Shown piece by piece: positions 17,286 through 24,406 of a stretch of DNA of 41,833 nt. The stretch comes from Spirochaetota bacterium (GTDB taxonomy: Bacteria; Spirochaetota; UBA4802; UBA5550): assembly GCA_009787025.1 (NCBI GenBank), contig WRGT01000062.1, positions 1-41,833 of the forward strand, read 5' to 3'. The notes below the pieces were generated by a model, which saw nothing but the letters and a program-made list of their open reading frames with translations, was not told where the DNA came from and did not search any database. The number at the start of each line of letters is the position of its first letter. Positions within the stretch are counted from its first letter, which is position 1. Made by a program: the position numbers and the translations under genes.

Positions 17286-17520
17286 ATTTGTTTATTATTA
17301 TGCTATTATCTATTGATATGAATGCCCTACGGGCAAAATTTATGCCGTAATACCTTAAGTTTAGATGCGGGGTCAGAGCATTATGAAAAAATTATGTGAT
17401 GCAATAAGGTGATACAGTGATACATATAGGGGTCAGAACCTTGCTCTAATAAAGAGTTATAGCATACTAAAAACTCTAAAAGCAACCTAAAAAAACTCAT
17501 AGGGGTCAGAGCATACTACA

Positions 17521-17673
17521 GGAAAAGACAAAAAGCTGTCTCTTCAGCTTGGCGCCGCAATAAGAAACGCTGTACCGCAGGAACCAGACATGCCTCTGTT
17601 AATGACGTTTTTGGCTGTACAATTTCCCGATGACGGAACCGATATTTTTACTCTTTTGGATATACTTGAATAG
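17521..17673 (+). pseudogene. Orphan C-terminal gene fragment
   Basis: An open frame of 51 codons including the stop reads GKDKKLSLQLGAAIRNAV, then PQEPDMPLLMTFLAVQFPDD and GTDIFTLLDILE before TAG at 17671. The composition is protein-like and clearly less AT-rich than the surrounding repeats. There is no start codon or ribosome site, and nine bases upstream the frame runs directly into the GGGGTCAGAGC unit at 17502, then a stop. It looks like the surviving 3' end of a gene whose front was replaced by repeat DNA. I do not recognise the family. Confidence 0.5.
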
Positions 17674-17729
17674 AGCAGGGCATATAAAGCCAATATTCAT
17701 TGAGCGTTGAACATTGAGCGATGAAAAAA

Positions 17730-18332
17730 TCACCACCCCGATAAAATAACACGCCTTGGAACAGTCCGGTTTTCTGTTGTGCCGCTGCCTAATTGACCAG
17801 ACCCATTATCTCCCCATGACCAGAGTACGCCGTCCCTTTTGATTGCTGCTGTGTAATCGCGCCCTGCAAAGACTGCTATCCACCTGTCACCTATCAGAAC
17901 AGGGGCGCTTTTATTAGTTTTTGTGCCGTCGCCTAATTGACCGTAATCATTTCTCCCCCATGCCCAGAGTTTGTCATCTTTATCGATTGCTGCTGTGTGA
18001 CTATTACCTGCAGATACTGCTATCCATTTCCAGTTTGGTAGAGCTTGTTGAGCCGATGTCCCTACCTGAACAGGGACATTGCTGCTTGTTCCTGATATAC
18101 CACCGTCGCCTAATTGACCGTAAATATTTCTCCCCCATGCCCAGAGTTTGCCATCTTTATCAATTGCTGCTGTGTGTGCACCCCCTGCAGATACTGTCTT
18201 TACATTTGTGAAAAATTCAGGCATGCCCGAGCCTGCGCTGGGGTCGGCGCAGGAAGAAAGGCAAATTGCAATGTACGATGTACAAATTACAAATATTGTT
18301 TTAATTTTATTTTTTAGTGATTGATTTAACAT
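17730..18332 (-). CDS. Short RCC1-repeat lipoprotein (three blades)
   Basis: This 200-residue protein starts at the ATG at 18332, chosen because AAGGTG lies upstream and the N-terminus then reads as a lipoprotein signal (hydrophobic core then AICLSSC, cysteine near residue 28). An in-frame ATG at 18377 lacks these features. The mature part has three RCC1-type repeats of about 55 residues, each with [15 protein letters not shown]-like and YGQLGDG motifs. RCC1 proteins fold as seven-bladed propellers, so three blades would be incomplete unless the protein oligomerises or is a deletion product. Its DNA is nearly identical in places to the seven-blade gene at 19364-20584. It ends just before a TTGAGCGTTGA-type repeat. 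A surface or periplasmic role is likely; the ligand is unknown. Confidence 0.8.
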   Translation of the reverse strand: MLNQSLKNKIKTIFVICTSYIAICLSSCADPSAGSGMPEFFTNVKTVSAGGAHTAAIDKDGKLWAWGRNIYGQLGDGGISGTSSNVPVQVGTSAQQALPNWKWIAVSAGNSHTAAIDKDDKLWAWGRNDYGQLGDGTKTNKSAPVLIGDRWIAVFAGRDYTAAIKRDGVLWSWGDNGSGQLGSGTTENRTVPRRVILSGW

Positions 18333-18426
18333 ATTTTTCACCTTGCTTGTTTTTTTGTAATCTGTACTTGTCTTCATTTGTAATCTGTCATAATTTGTAA
18401 TTTGTCATAAAATATGCGTCATCGCC

Positions 18427-18443
18427 GGCGGCAGGATGCCGCC
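18427..18443. repeat. GC-rich small palindromic repeat (GGCGGCAGGATGCCGCC)
   Basis: A 17-bp near-perfect palindrome with 7-bp arms around AGGAT-type centre bases, set in GC-rich DNA (GCCGGCGGC then CCCCTACGACC) that contrasts sharply with the AT-rich surroundings. It lies in the 132-bp gap between two minus-strand genes. It could act as a transcription attenuator between them, but there is no T tract, so a dispersed repeat is the better guess. Confidence 0.55.
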
Positions 18444-18464
18444 CCTACGACCGTTATTTCCGCA

Positions 18465-19295
18465 TTACAAACCAAACGAATATGTCGCCGTAAGCGTTAT
18501 GCCGTAAAATTGATTCTTTATATTATCTATGTAAAATGCCTCATACTCATCGTAATCTGTTATAAAATATTGAAACCTGAACCCAAGGCTTATTACAGTT
18601 GATATTGGCGCTATATAATATGCAACGGATACATTTGTATTGATGCCGTACTCGTTATACCCTATAGTCATTCTTACGGGTTTAGCGTATTTATGAGAAT
18701 ACAGCCCGTAATCTTCAAATTTTTCTCCAGCGCTCCATAAATAAAAGCCCGAGACTGTCGCGAGTATAAATATATTATTAGTAATGGGATAGGTGCAGTT
18801 TAAACCCAGACCGGGACCAAAGCTGTTATGTTTGCTGTTGCTGTACAAATGCTCGTCATTGGGGTCATCGTATGATAATTTAATTTCGTATCCTAAATAC
18901 TTTGCTCCAACAAAAAGTTTGAGATAATTATTTAACCTGTAATTAATGGTAAGGTCAGAGTCGCTCCGTTTAATATTCGATTTTACAAAATAGTCGCCGC
19001 CGTCATCTCCATAAAGGTTTTCTATATAATTAAATTTGCTGTATAAATATACAAATGTTAAATTAAAATCATCGTTTAATTTTACAGAAATGGCCGGACC
19101 ATAAAGGAACGTAGGGTCAAATGCATAGTTGTTATTCTTTCTTATGCTATAATCCTGCGTATTTTCATACCTGCTGCCCCATGCGTACCATGCAGTCGCT
19201 CCAACAGTAATGTCCATGGCATATACTTTACAAGGTATAATTATTCCTGTGATACATATTATGTATAAAAATTTGTGTAATAATAATTTTTTCAT
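18465..19295 (-). CDS. Outer-membrane beta-barrel protein
   Basis: This protein of about 276 residues starts at the ATG at 19295 (MKKLLLHKFLYIICITGI...), giving a signal peptide with cleavage after KVYA; an in-frame ATG seven codons upstream is less likely. The mature part alternates polar and hydrophobic residues in amphipathic strands rich in Tyr, Asn and Asp (NLTFVYLYSKFNYI, YLKLFVGAKYLGYEIKL, NTNVSVAYYIAPISTVISLGF), and it ends GITLTATYSFGL, resembling the C-terminal aromatic strand recognised by the BAM machinery. I estimate 10-12 strands. It lies between the two RCC1 lipoprotein genes on the same strand. I do not recognise a specific family; a porin-like or adhesin role is speculation. 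Confidence 0.8.
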   Translation of the reverse strand: MKKLLLHKFLYIICITGIIIPCKVYAMDITVGATAWYAWGSRYENTQDYSIRKNNNYAFDPTFLYGPAISVKLNDDFNLTFVYLYSKFNYIENLYGDDGGDYFVKSNIKRSDSDLTINYRLNNYLKLFVGAKYLGYEIKLSYDDPNDEHLYSNSKHNSFGPGLGLNCTYPITNNIFILATVSGFYLWSAGEKFEDYGLYSHKYAKPVRMTIGYNEYGINTNVSVAYYIAPISTVISLGFRFQYFITDYDEYEAFYIDNIKNQFYGITLTATYSFGL

Positions 19296-19363
19296 CTTTG
19301 TTAATCCCTCAATCAATCATTCTGCATTGAGCGTTGTGCGCTGAGCATTGAGCATTGTAAAAA

Positions 19364-20584
19364 TCATTCCAGGCTCAGTATAACTTTGACAGGCGTTGAC
19401 TTCGCTTTTTTTGTGCTATCGCCTAATTGCCCGTAATTATTATTCCCCCAACTCCATAGACTCCAATCATTTTTGATTGCCGCTGTGTGAGCATAGCGTG
19501 ATGCGGAGACTGCGATCCATCTGTCTCCTCCAAGTTGGACAGGAGCATTGCCGCTTTTTATTGTGTTTATTCCTAATTGACTGCTTTCATTATTCCCCCA
19601 TATCCAGAGTTTGTTATCTTTATCAATGGCTGCTGTGTGACTGCCACCTGCAGAAACCGCTATCCAGTCTTTATCTGTTCTTATCTGAACAGGAGCGTAT
19701 TTAGTATCTGATGTGCCGTCGCCTAATTGACCTTCGCCATTATATCCCCATGCCCAGAGTTTGCCATCTTCAGCGATTGCTGCAGTGTGCAATTCCCCTG
19801 CAGAAACCGCTATCCATTTCCAGTTTGGTAGAGCTTGTTGAGCCAATGTCCCTACCTGAACAGGAGCGCTTCTAATAGCTGTTGTGTTGTCGCCTAATTG
19901 CCCGCAATTACTACTCCCCCATGCCCAGAGTTTGCCATCTTTATCGATTGCTGTTGTGTGATAGCGCCCTGCAGAAACCGCTATCCAGTCTTTAGTTCCT
20001 ATCTGAACAGGGACATTGCTGTTTGTTCCTGATATACCGCCGTCGCCTAATTGACTTTCGAGATTTCGTCCCCATGCCCAGAGTTTGCCATTTTTATCGA
20101 TTGCTACTGTGTGAGAGAAACCTGCAGAGACTGCTATCCAGTCTTTATCAGCTCTTATTTGAATAGGTACGTTACCGTTTGTCGTTGAGCCGTCGCCTAA
20201 TTGACCATACACATTATATCCCCATGCCCAGAGTTTGCCATCTTTATCAATTGCTGTTGTGTGAGCGTAACCTGCAGAAACTGCTATCCAGTTTTTATCT
20301 GCTCTTATCTGAACAGGGATTAAACTTGTTGTTGTGCCCGCATCGCCTAATTGCCCATAAGTATTATTTCCCCATACATAGAGTTTGCCATCTTTATCAA
20401 TTGCTGCTGTGTGAGCGTCCCCTACAGAGACTTCTTTTACATTGCCAAAAAATACGGGTCCCCCTGAATTTTGGTCGCAGGCGTAAAAAGGTAATGTAAG
20501 CAGTAAAATAAGCCGTAAAGCGCGTCGCAATTGGCGCACCGCTTGTGATACAAGAAGCGGTAAGGTTAATTGTTGTATGGGCAA
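19364..20584 (-). CDS. Seven-blade RCC1-repeat lipoprotein
   Basis: A protein of up to 406 residues with seven RCC1 repeats of about 50-55 residues, the number for a closed beta-propeller. Each repeat carries a WAWG-N-GQLGD-type segment and an HTAAID-type segment. The N-terminus has a short hydrophobic signal ending LTLPFYAC, a plausible lipobox. No ATG precedes it: the longest frame begins at a TTG at 20584, but a GTG at 20539 or a TTG at 20530 (GGTG nearby, protein MRRALRLILLLTL) gives a tidier signal peptide, so the exact start is uncertain. The start region contains small inverted repeats (ACCGCTT and AAGCGGT), suggesting the N-terminus was rebuilt by repeat insertion. It shares DNA with the three-blade gene. 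Confidence 0.8.
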   Translation of the reverse strand: MPIQQLTLPLLVSQAVRQLRRALRLILLLTLPFYACDQNSGGPVFFGNVKEVSVGDAHTAAIDKDGKLYVWGNNTYGQLGDAGTTTSLIPVQIRADKNWIAVSAGYAHTTAIDKDGKLWAWGYNVYGQLGDGSTTNGNVPIQIRADKDWIAVSAGFSHTVAIDKNGKLWAWGRNLESQLGDGGISGTNSNVPVQIGTKDWIAVSAGRYHTTAIDKDGKLWAWGSSNCGQLGDNTTAIRSAPVQVGTLAQQALPNWKWIAVSAGELHTAAIAEDGKLWAWGYNGEGQLGDGTSDTKYAPVQIRTDKDWIAVSAGGSHTAAIDKDNKLWIWGNNESSQLGINTIKSGNAPVQLGGDRWIAVSASRYAHTAAIKNDWSLWSWGNNNYGQLGDSTKKAKSTPVKVILSLE

Positions 20585-20635
20585 TCGACCCGATTGCCAG
20601 ATTATTGATGGTAATATTATTTTTAGATTAAGATT

Positions 20636-20682
20636 ACGGAACGGAACGGAACGGAACGGAACGGAACGGAACGGAACGGAAC
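20636..20682. repeat. Pentamer tandem repeat (ACGGA)n
   Basis: Nine perfect copies of ACGGA at 20636-20680 plus two bases of the next. It lies about 50-100 bp upstream of the possible starts of the seven-blade RCC1 gene, in its presumed promoter or leader. A 5-bp unit is prone to slippage and could alter promoter spacing. The rest of the gap to the next gene remnant (20683-20957) is AT-rich and I see no intact gene there. Confidence 0.95.
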
Positions 20683-20957
20683 AATTTTTTTAAGTTTATC
20701 ATGGAGTCACCTCCTGTGTCAAGCAAATTTTTTGTGAAATTTTATTACACAAAATGACAAGTACGAGGATATATTTTTTGCAGCGGATGTCAAGTAATTT
20801 TTTTATCTCTTTTATACAGCCCGCACCTCTACAGTATGCGATATTATCCGCTGCAAATTTTAACAATTTTTTCTATTCTTGTAAAAAAAGATTTACCAAT
20901 GAAAAGCTGCAAAAGAATGTAATTTATAAATCAGAAAAATAACAATAAAAAAACAGA

Positions 20958-21177
20958 ATGAATAATAATCAAAACGAAATAATTCTTTATCAACCCGACA
21001 ATAGAAGTTGAAGTAAGGCTGGAAAACGAAAATGTTTGGTTGACGCAGACGCAAATTGCTGTGCTGTTTGGAACAAAATGTCCTGCTATTACCAAACATT
21101 TGAACAATATCTATAATATAGGTGAATTGGACGAATATAGCACATGTTCCATTTTGGAACATGTGGGTAACGGGTGA
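20958..21177 (+). pseudogene. RhuM-family pseudogene, frameshifted and truncated
   Basis: An ATG at 20958 reads MNNNQNEIILYQPDN and stops after three more codons. A frame change near 21000 restores IEVEVRLENENVWLTQTQIA, then VLFGTKCPAITKHLNNIYN and GELDEYSTCSILEHVGNG before a TGA at 21175. This is the N-terminal helix-turn-helix segment of the RhuM (virulence protein, Fic-neighbour) family, whose members run to about 300 residues. Here the rest is missing; the DNA to 21312 shows no continuation I recognise. It is therefore a remnant, possibly of a phage or toxin-related locus, immediately upstream of the HEPN/MNT pair. Confidence 0.75.
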
Positions 21178-21312
21178 AGAAGAACTCTTCATCGATTCAG
21201 TTGTTGCAAATTTTGCAACAGCTATTTTGATAGACAACTATCATCACAAAAAAAATTATTTCATTATATTTTTTTCTCGACAAAGCAAAACAACTTCCCA
21301 AAAGATAAAAAA

Positions 21313-21699
21313 ATGAATATAAAATCAAAATATTGGATAGAAATAGCCGATTACGATATCGAAACAGCAAAGGCAATGCTTATAACAAACCGTTTTTTGT
21401 ATGTTGGTTTTATGTGTCACCAAGCGATTGAGAAGACAATTAAAGCCTATTACTGTTCGAAAAATAATGATACTCCGCCCTTCACACACAATTTGAAGAC
21501 TTTAGCAGAACGGTGCGATTTGTTGTCTCTTTTTTCCGATGAGCAACTTGATTTTATTGAAGAATTACTACCTATGAATATTGAAGCAAGATATCCCACA
21601 CGCAAGGAGGAAATTTTCAAATTGCTCACTCATCAAAAATGTGATGAAATCATAAAACAAACGGAGTCTTTATGTCAATGGATCAAACAACGGCTTTAG
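21313..21699 (+). CDS. HEPN-domain protein of a HEPN/MNT pair
   Basis: This 128-residue all-helical protein is of the small HEPN family that accompanies minimal nucleotidyltransferases (HI0074-like). Family marks are KYWIEIADYDIETAKAML, MCHQAIEKTIKAYYC, FTHNLKTLAERC and EARYPTRKEE. The R-x4-6-H motif of RNase-type HEPN toxins is not visible, so this looks like the non-RNase partner class, or its activity is atypical. The frame overlaps the MNT gene by 28 bp, with the MNT ribosome site inside the HEPN coding region, so the two are co-translated. The ATG at 21313 has only a weak purine stretch upstream. Toxin-antitoxin behaviour is known for some HEPN/MNT pairs and is inferred here. Confidence 0.88.
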   Translation: MNIKSKYWIEIADYDIETAKAMLITNRFLYVGFMCHQAIEKTIKAYYCSKNNDTPPFTHNLKTLAERCDLLSLFSDEQLDFIEELLPMNIEARYPTRKEEIFKLLTHQKCDEIIKQTESLCQWIKQRL

Positions 21700-21977
21700 A
21701 ACACGCAAAACGCTATGCAAAGCTTGTTTTCGAGGAATTATCGCCTTGCAAAGTAGTTTTATTTGGTTCGCTGGCAAACGGAAATTTCAATGAAAACAGC
21801 GATATCGATATTGCCGTTATCAAAGATATTTTGGATGAAAACTATTGGGAATTATCCAAAAAACTTAATCGTCTCACGCGTAATATCGACAATCGCATTG
21901 AGCCTGTTCTTCTGGAAACCAAAGATGATCCAAGTGGCTTTCTAACAACTATTCTGAAATTTGGAATCGAATTGTGA
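21672..21977 (+). CDS. Minimal nucleotidyltransferase (MNT) of a HEPN/MNT pair
   Basis: This 101-residue protein is a stand-alone nucleotidyltransferase domain of the Pol-beta superfamily. The catalytic signature G-S-x10-D-x-D is complete in FGSLANGNFNENSDIDIAV, with a later acidic position in RIEPVLLE that may supply the third carboxylate. In characterised systems the MNT protein adds AMP groups to its HEPN partner and neutralises it; that chemistry is inferred here. The ATG at 21672 has GGAG five bases upstream, inside the HEPN gene; a second ATG lies two codons further. The gene ends 100 bp before uvrD and is the last gene of the accessory island. Confidence 0.88.
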   Translation: MSMDQTTALEHAKRYAKLVFEELSPCKVVLFGSLANGNFNENSDIDIAVIKDILDENYWELSKKLNRLTRNIDNRIEPVLLETKDDPSGFLTTILKFGIEL

Positions 21978-22076
21978 TACTCGTTTTAATTTATAGAAAT
22001 ATACATGTTGTTTCGCATATACGGCGGTGACAGCTTAAAATAAAAAAATAAATTTCTATTGCAAACAGGAACATCT

Positions 22077-24350
22077 ATGAACCTCTTAGAAAAACTTAAC
22101 AAGAACCAGAGAGAGGCAGTATTGCACACTGAGGGTCCCTTGCTAATACTTGCAGGAGCAGGTTCCGGCAAAACACGGGTTATTACACACCGCATAGCAT
22201 ATCTCATAGAAAAAGGGATAAGACCATATAACATATTTGCAGTAACATTCACCAACAAAGCTGCCGAAGAGATGAAAAACAGGGTAATGAATATTGTGGG
22301 TCCTGAAGGGAACAGCGTATTTATAAAAACATTTCACTCAGCCGCAGCATATATACTTCGTAGATTCGGGGAAGCAATAAATATAACTAAAAACTTTACC
22401 ATATATGATATGGGAGATCAGGAAGATTTAATAAAGAAAATCTTAATTGATCTTAAACTTGATCCTAAAAAAATCAGACCTGCAATGATCGCATCTAAAA
22501 TTTCGGAGATCAAAGATAAAGAAGATTATTTGGAAGGAGTCGATCCGGCTCTATTACTCCCGGACTACTTTGCATTCAACTTTGCCGAGGTTTTTGACCT
22601 GTACCGGAATAAGATGACTGAAAATAATGCTTTAGATTTTAACGATCTCTTATGTCAAACAGTCCGGTTATTAAGAGAATCGAAAGACTCATTAAAAGAT
22701 ATGCAGAGAATGTGGCGCTATTTTATGATTGATGAATATCAGGATACAAACTATTCGCAATACCTCATTGCAAAATATCTTTCATCTGCGACAAAAAATC
22801 TATGCGTAGTAGGAGACGACGACCAGTCAATATATTCATGGCGCGGAGCCGACATAAAAAATATACTAAACTTTGAAAGGGATAATGAGAATACAAAGGT
22901 TATTACGCTTGAAGAAAACTACAGGTCAACCAAACAGATCCTTGATGCCGCATATTGCGTAGTACAAAATAACGTCAACAGAAAGAATAAAAACATTAAA
23001 TCGTCCCGCGGAGACGGCGAGAATATTACATGGTGTATAGCAAACAATGAATATGGCGAGGGTGAATTTGTAATAAACAATATAATCTCGCTTAAATCAA
23101 GGGAAAAATTAAGCAACAGGGATTTTGCAATATTTTACAGAACAAATGCGCAATCAAGGATATTTGAAGATTACCTGCGAAGAGAAAAAATTCCGTACAG
23201 GATAATAGGCGGGATGAAGTTCTATGACAGAAAGGAGATTAAAGATATCCTTGCATATTTAAAATTTATAGTTAATCCTAATGATTCCATATCACTGTTT
23301 AGAATCATCAACACTCCCGTTAGAGGCATAGGAAAAGCAAGTCAGGATAAAATATCGGAAATCGCGCGCAGCGAAGGTATAAGCGAATGGACTGTTATTC
23401 GCGATGAGCTTATGACAGGAAAAGTTCCGAAGGGATTAGATGACTTTAAAAAAATAATTACAGCATTGATGAATGATCTCCCAGAAGTTCCGGCGCAGAT
23501 TAAACTCTCGAAGTTTATGACAGACATTGTTGAAATTTCGGGCTACAGGGAAAATCTTAGAGAAGAGAATACCTTAGAGAGCAGTTCCAGAATCGACAAT
23601 ATTAATGAATTAATAAACAGCATTTATGACTACGAGCAGTCGGATTTGGATGCGACTCCCGAACAGTTCATTCAAGACATTTCACTCTATACATCCGAGC
23701 AGAATCCGGAAGAGAAACATGACTGCGTAACGTTAATGACGGTTCATAACGCAAAGGGTCTTGAATTCCCTGTAGTCTTTTTAACAGGAATGGAAGAAAA
23801 TACGTTCCCTCATAAATTCTCAATCGATACCGAAAACGGGATTGAGGAGGAAAGACGGTTATGCTATGTAGGATTAACAAGAGCTATGGACAGGATATTT
23901 ATCACTAATGCCGAATTGCGAAGAAACTTTATGGGAACCGAATATAAGACTCCTTCAAGATTTATTGATGAGATACCAAGAGAATATATGAATATGAAAA
24001 GTTACATCTCACAAATGTTTAACAGAGAGAGTAAATTTGACGAACGATTTGAAACAAGACCATATATTCAAAATAGAGATAAATTTAAACAGGCCGCATC
24101 CATAAACAAAAACGAAAACAGAAACGATCCTTCCGACAAAATTATTATCAGCTCTGAGAAAAAAGAACCGGAGAAAAGAGAATCGGGATCACGGTTCTCA
24201 CTAAAAGAAAGTGTTGTTCATCCGGAATTCGGAGTCGGCAAAATTATAAAAATTGAAGGAACCGGTGATAACGTAAAACTCACAATAGACTTCGGAACAA
24301 AAAAAAGAATCCTGCTTGAGAAATATGCGCCTTTAGATAAGTTGAATTAA
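22077..24350 (+). CDS. pcrA: UvrD/PcrA-type superfamily 1 DNA helicase
   Basis: This 757-residue 3'-5' DNA helicase of the UvrD/PcrA/Rep group unwinds DNA in nucleotide excision repair, mismatch repair and removal of recombinase filaments. The start is the ATG at 22077 with AGGA seven bases upstream, not the in-frame ATG at 22059. Helicase motifs in order are LNKNQREAV (Q motif), AGAGSGKTRVITHR (Walker A, Lys32), FTNKAAEEMKNR, DEYQDTNYSQY (motif II), VVGDDDQSIYSWRGAD, LEENYRSTKQIL, MTVHNAKGLEFPVVFLTGME and EERRLCYVGLTRAMDR. The C-terminal tail has a Tudor-like RNAP-binding segment (VVHPEFGVGKIIKIEG), typical of PcrA/UvrD. Length and motifs are complete. It stands alone on its strand and converges with the gene ending at 24407. 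Confidence 0.95.
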   Translation: MNLLEKLNKNQREAVLHTEGPLLILAGAGSGKTRVITHRIAYLIEKGIRPYNIFAVTFTNKAAEEMKNRVMNIVGPEGNSVFIKTFHSAAAYILRRFGEAINITKNFTIYDMGDQEDLIKKILIDLKLDPKKIRPAMIASKISEIKDKEDYLEGVDPALLLPDYFAFNFAEVFDLYRNKMTENNALDFNDLLCQTVRLLRESKDSLKDMQRMWRYFMIDEYQDTNYSQYLIAKYLSSATKNLCVVGDDDQSIYSWRGADIKNILNFERDNENTKVITLEENYRSTKQILDAAYCVVQNNVNRKNKNIKSSRGDGENITWCIANNEYGEGEFVINNIISLKSREKLSNRDFAIFYRTNAQSRIFEDYLRREKIPYRIIGGMKFYDRKEIKDILAYLKFIVNPNDSISLFRIINTPVRGIGKASQDKISEIARSEGISEWTVIRDELMTGKVPKGLDDFKKIITALMNDLPEVPAQIKLSKFMTDIVEISGYRENLREENTLESSSRIDNINELINSIYDYEQSDLDATPEQFIQDISLYTSEQNPEEKHDCVTLMTVHNAKGLEFPVVFLTGMEENTFPHKFSIDTENGIEEERRLCYVGLTRAMDRIFITNAELRRNFMGTEYKTPSRFIDEIPREYMNMKSYISQMFNRESKFDERFETRPYIQNRDKFKQAASINKNENRNDPSDKIIISSEKKEPEKRESGSRFSLKESVVHPEFGVGKIIKIEGTGDNVKLTIDFGTKKRILLEKYAPLDKLN

Positions 24351-24406
24351 AGATACAAAACCATTATTACGATAAATAATTATCAAAACAGTATTAAATA
24401 AAAACT

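Larger units (their letters stand above)
16863..17512. repeat. Array of GGGGTCAGAGC-headed repeat segments
   Basis: The 11-12 bp unit GGGGTCAGAGC/GGGGTCAGAACC occurs at 17061, 17175, 17369, 17429 and 17502 on the plus strand and at 16863-16874 on the minus strand. Plus-strand copies delimit segments of about 114, 194, 60 and 73 bp with unrelated contents. This explains most of the 900-bp gap (16835-17729) without an intact gene. The motif style resembles REP-type sequences mobilised by tyrosine transposases of the TnpA_REP group; that link is established knowledge by analogy only, and no such transposase is in the window. Confidence 0.8.

Noticed and set aside
17090-17512. Possible CRISPR array because of repeated words and variable spacers
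   Set aside because: The repeated word is only 11-12 bp, spacing varies from 60 to 194 bp, and no cas genes are present.
19400-20460. Regular repeats of about 150 bp resembling a DNA-level tandem array
   Set aside because: They are the coding repeats of the RCC1 propeller blades and are in frame throughout.
20754-20942. Sixty-two codon plus-strand frame before the RhuM remnant
   Set aside because: It has no ribosome site or recognisable features and is probably a chance frame in AT-rich DNA.
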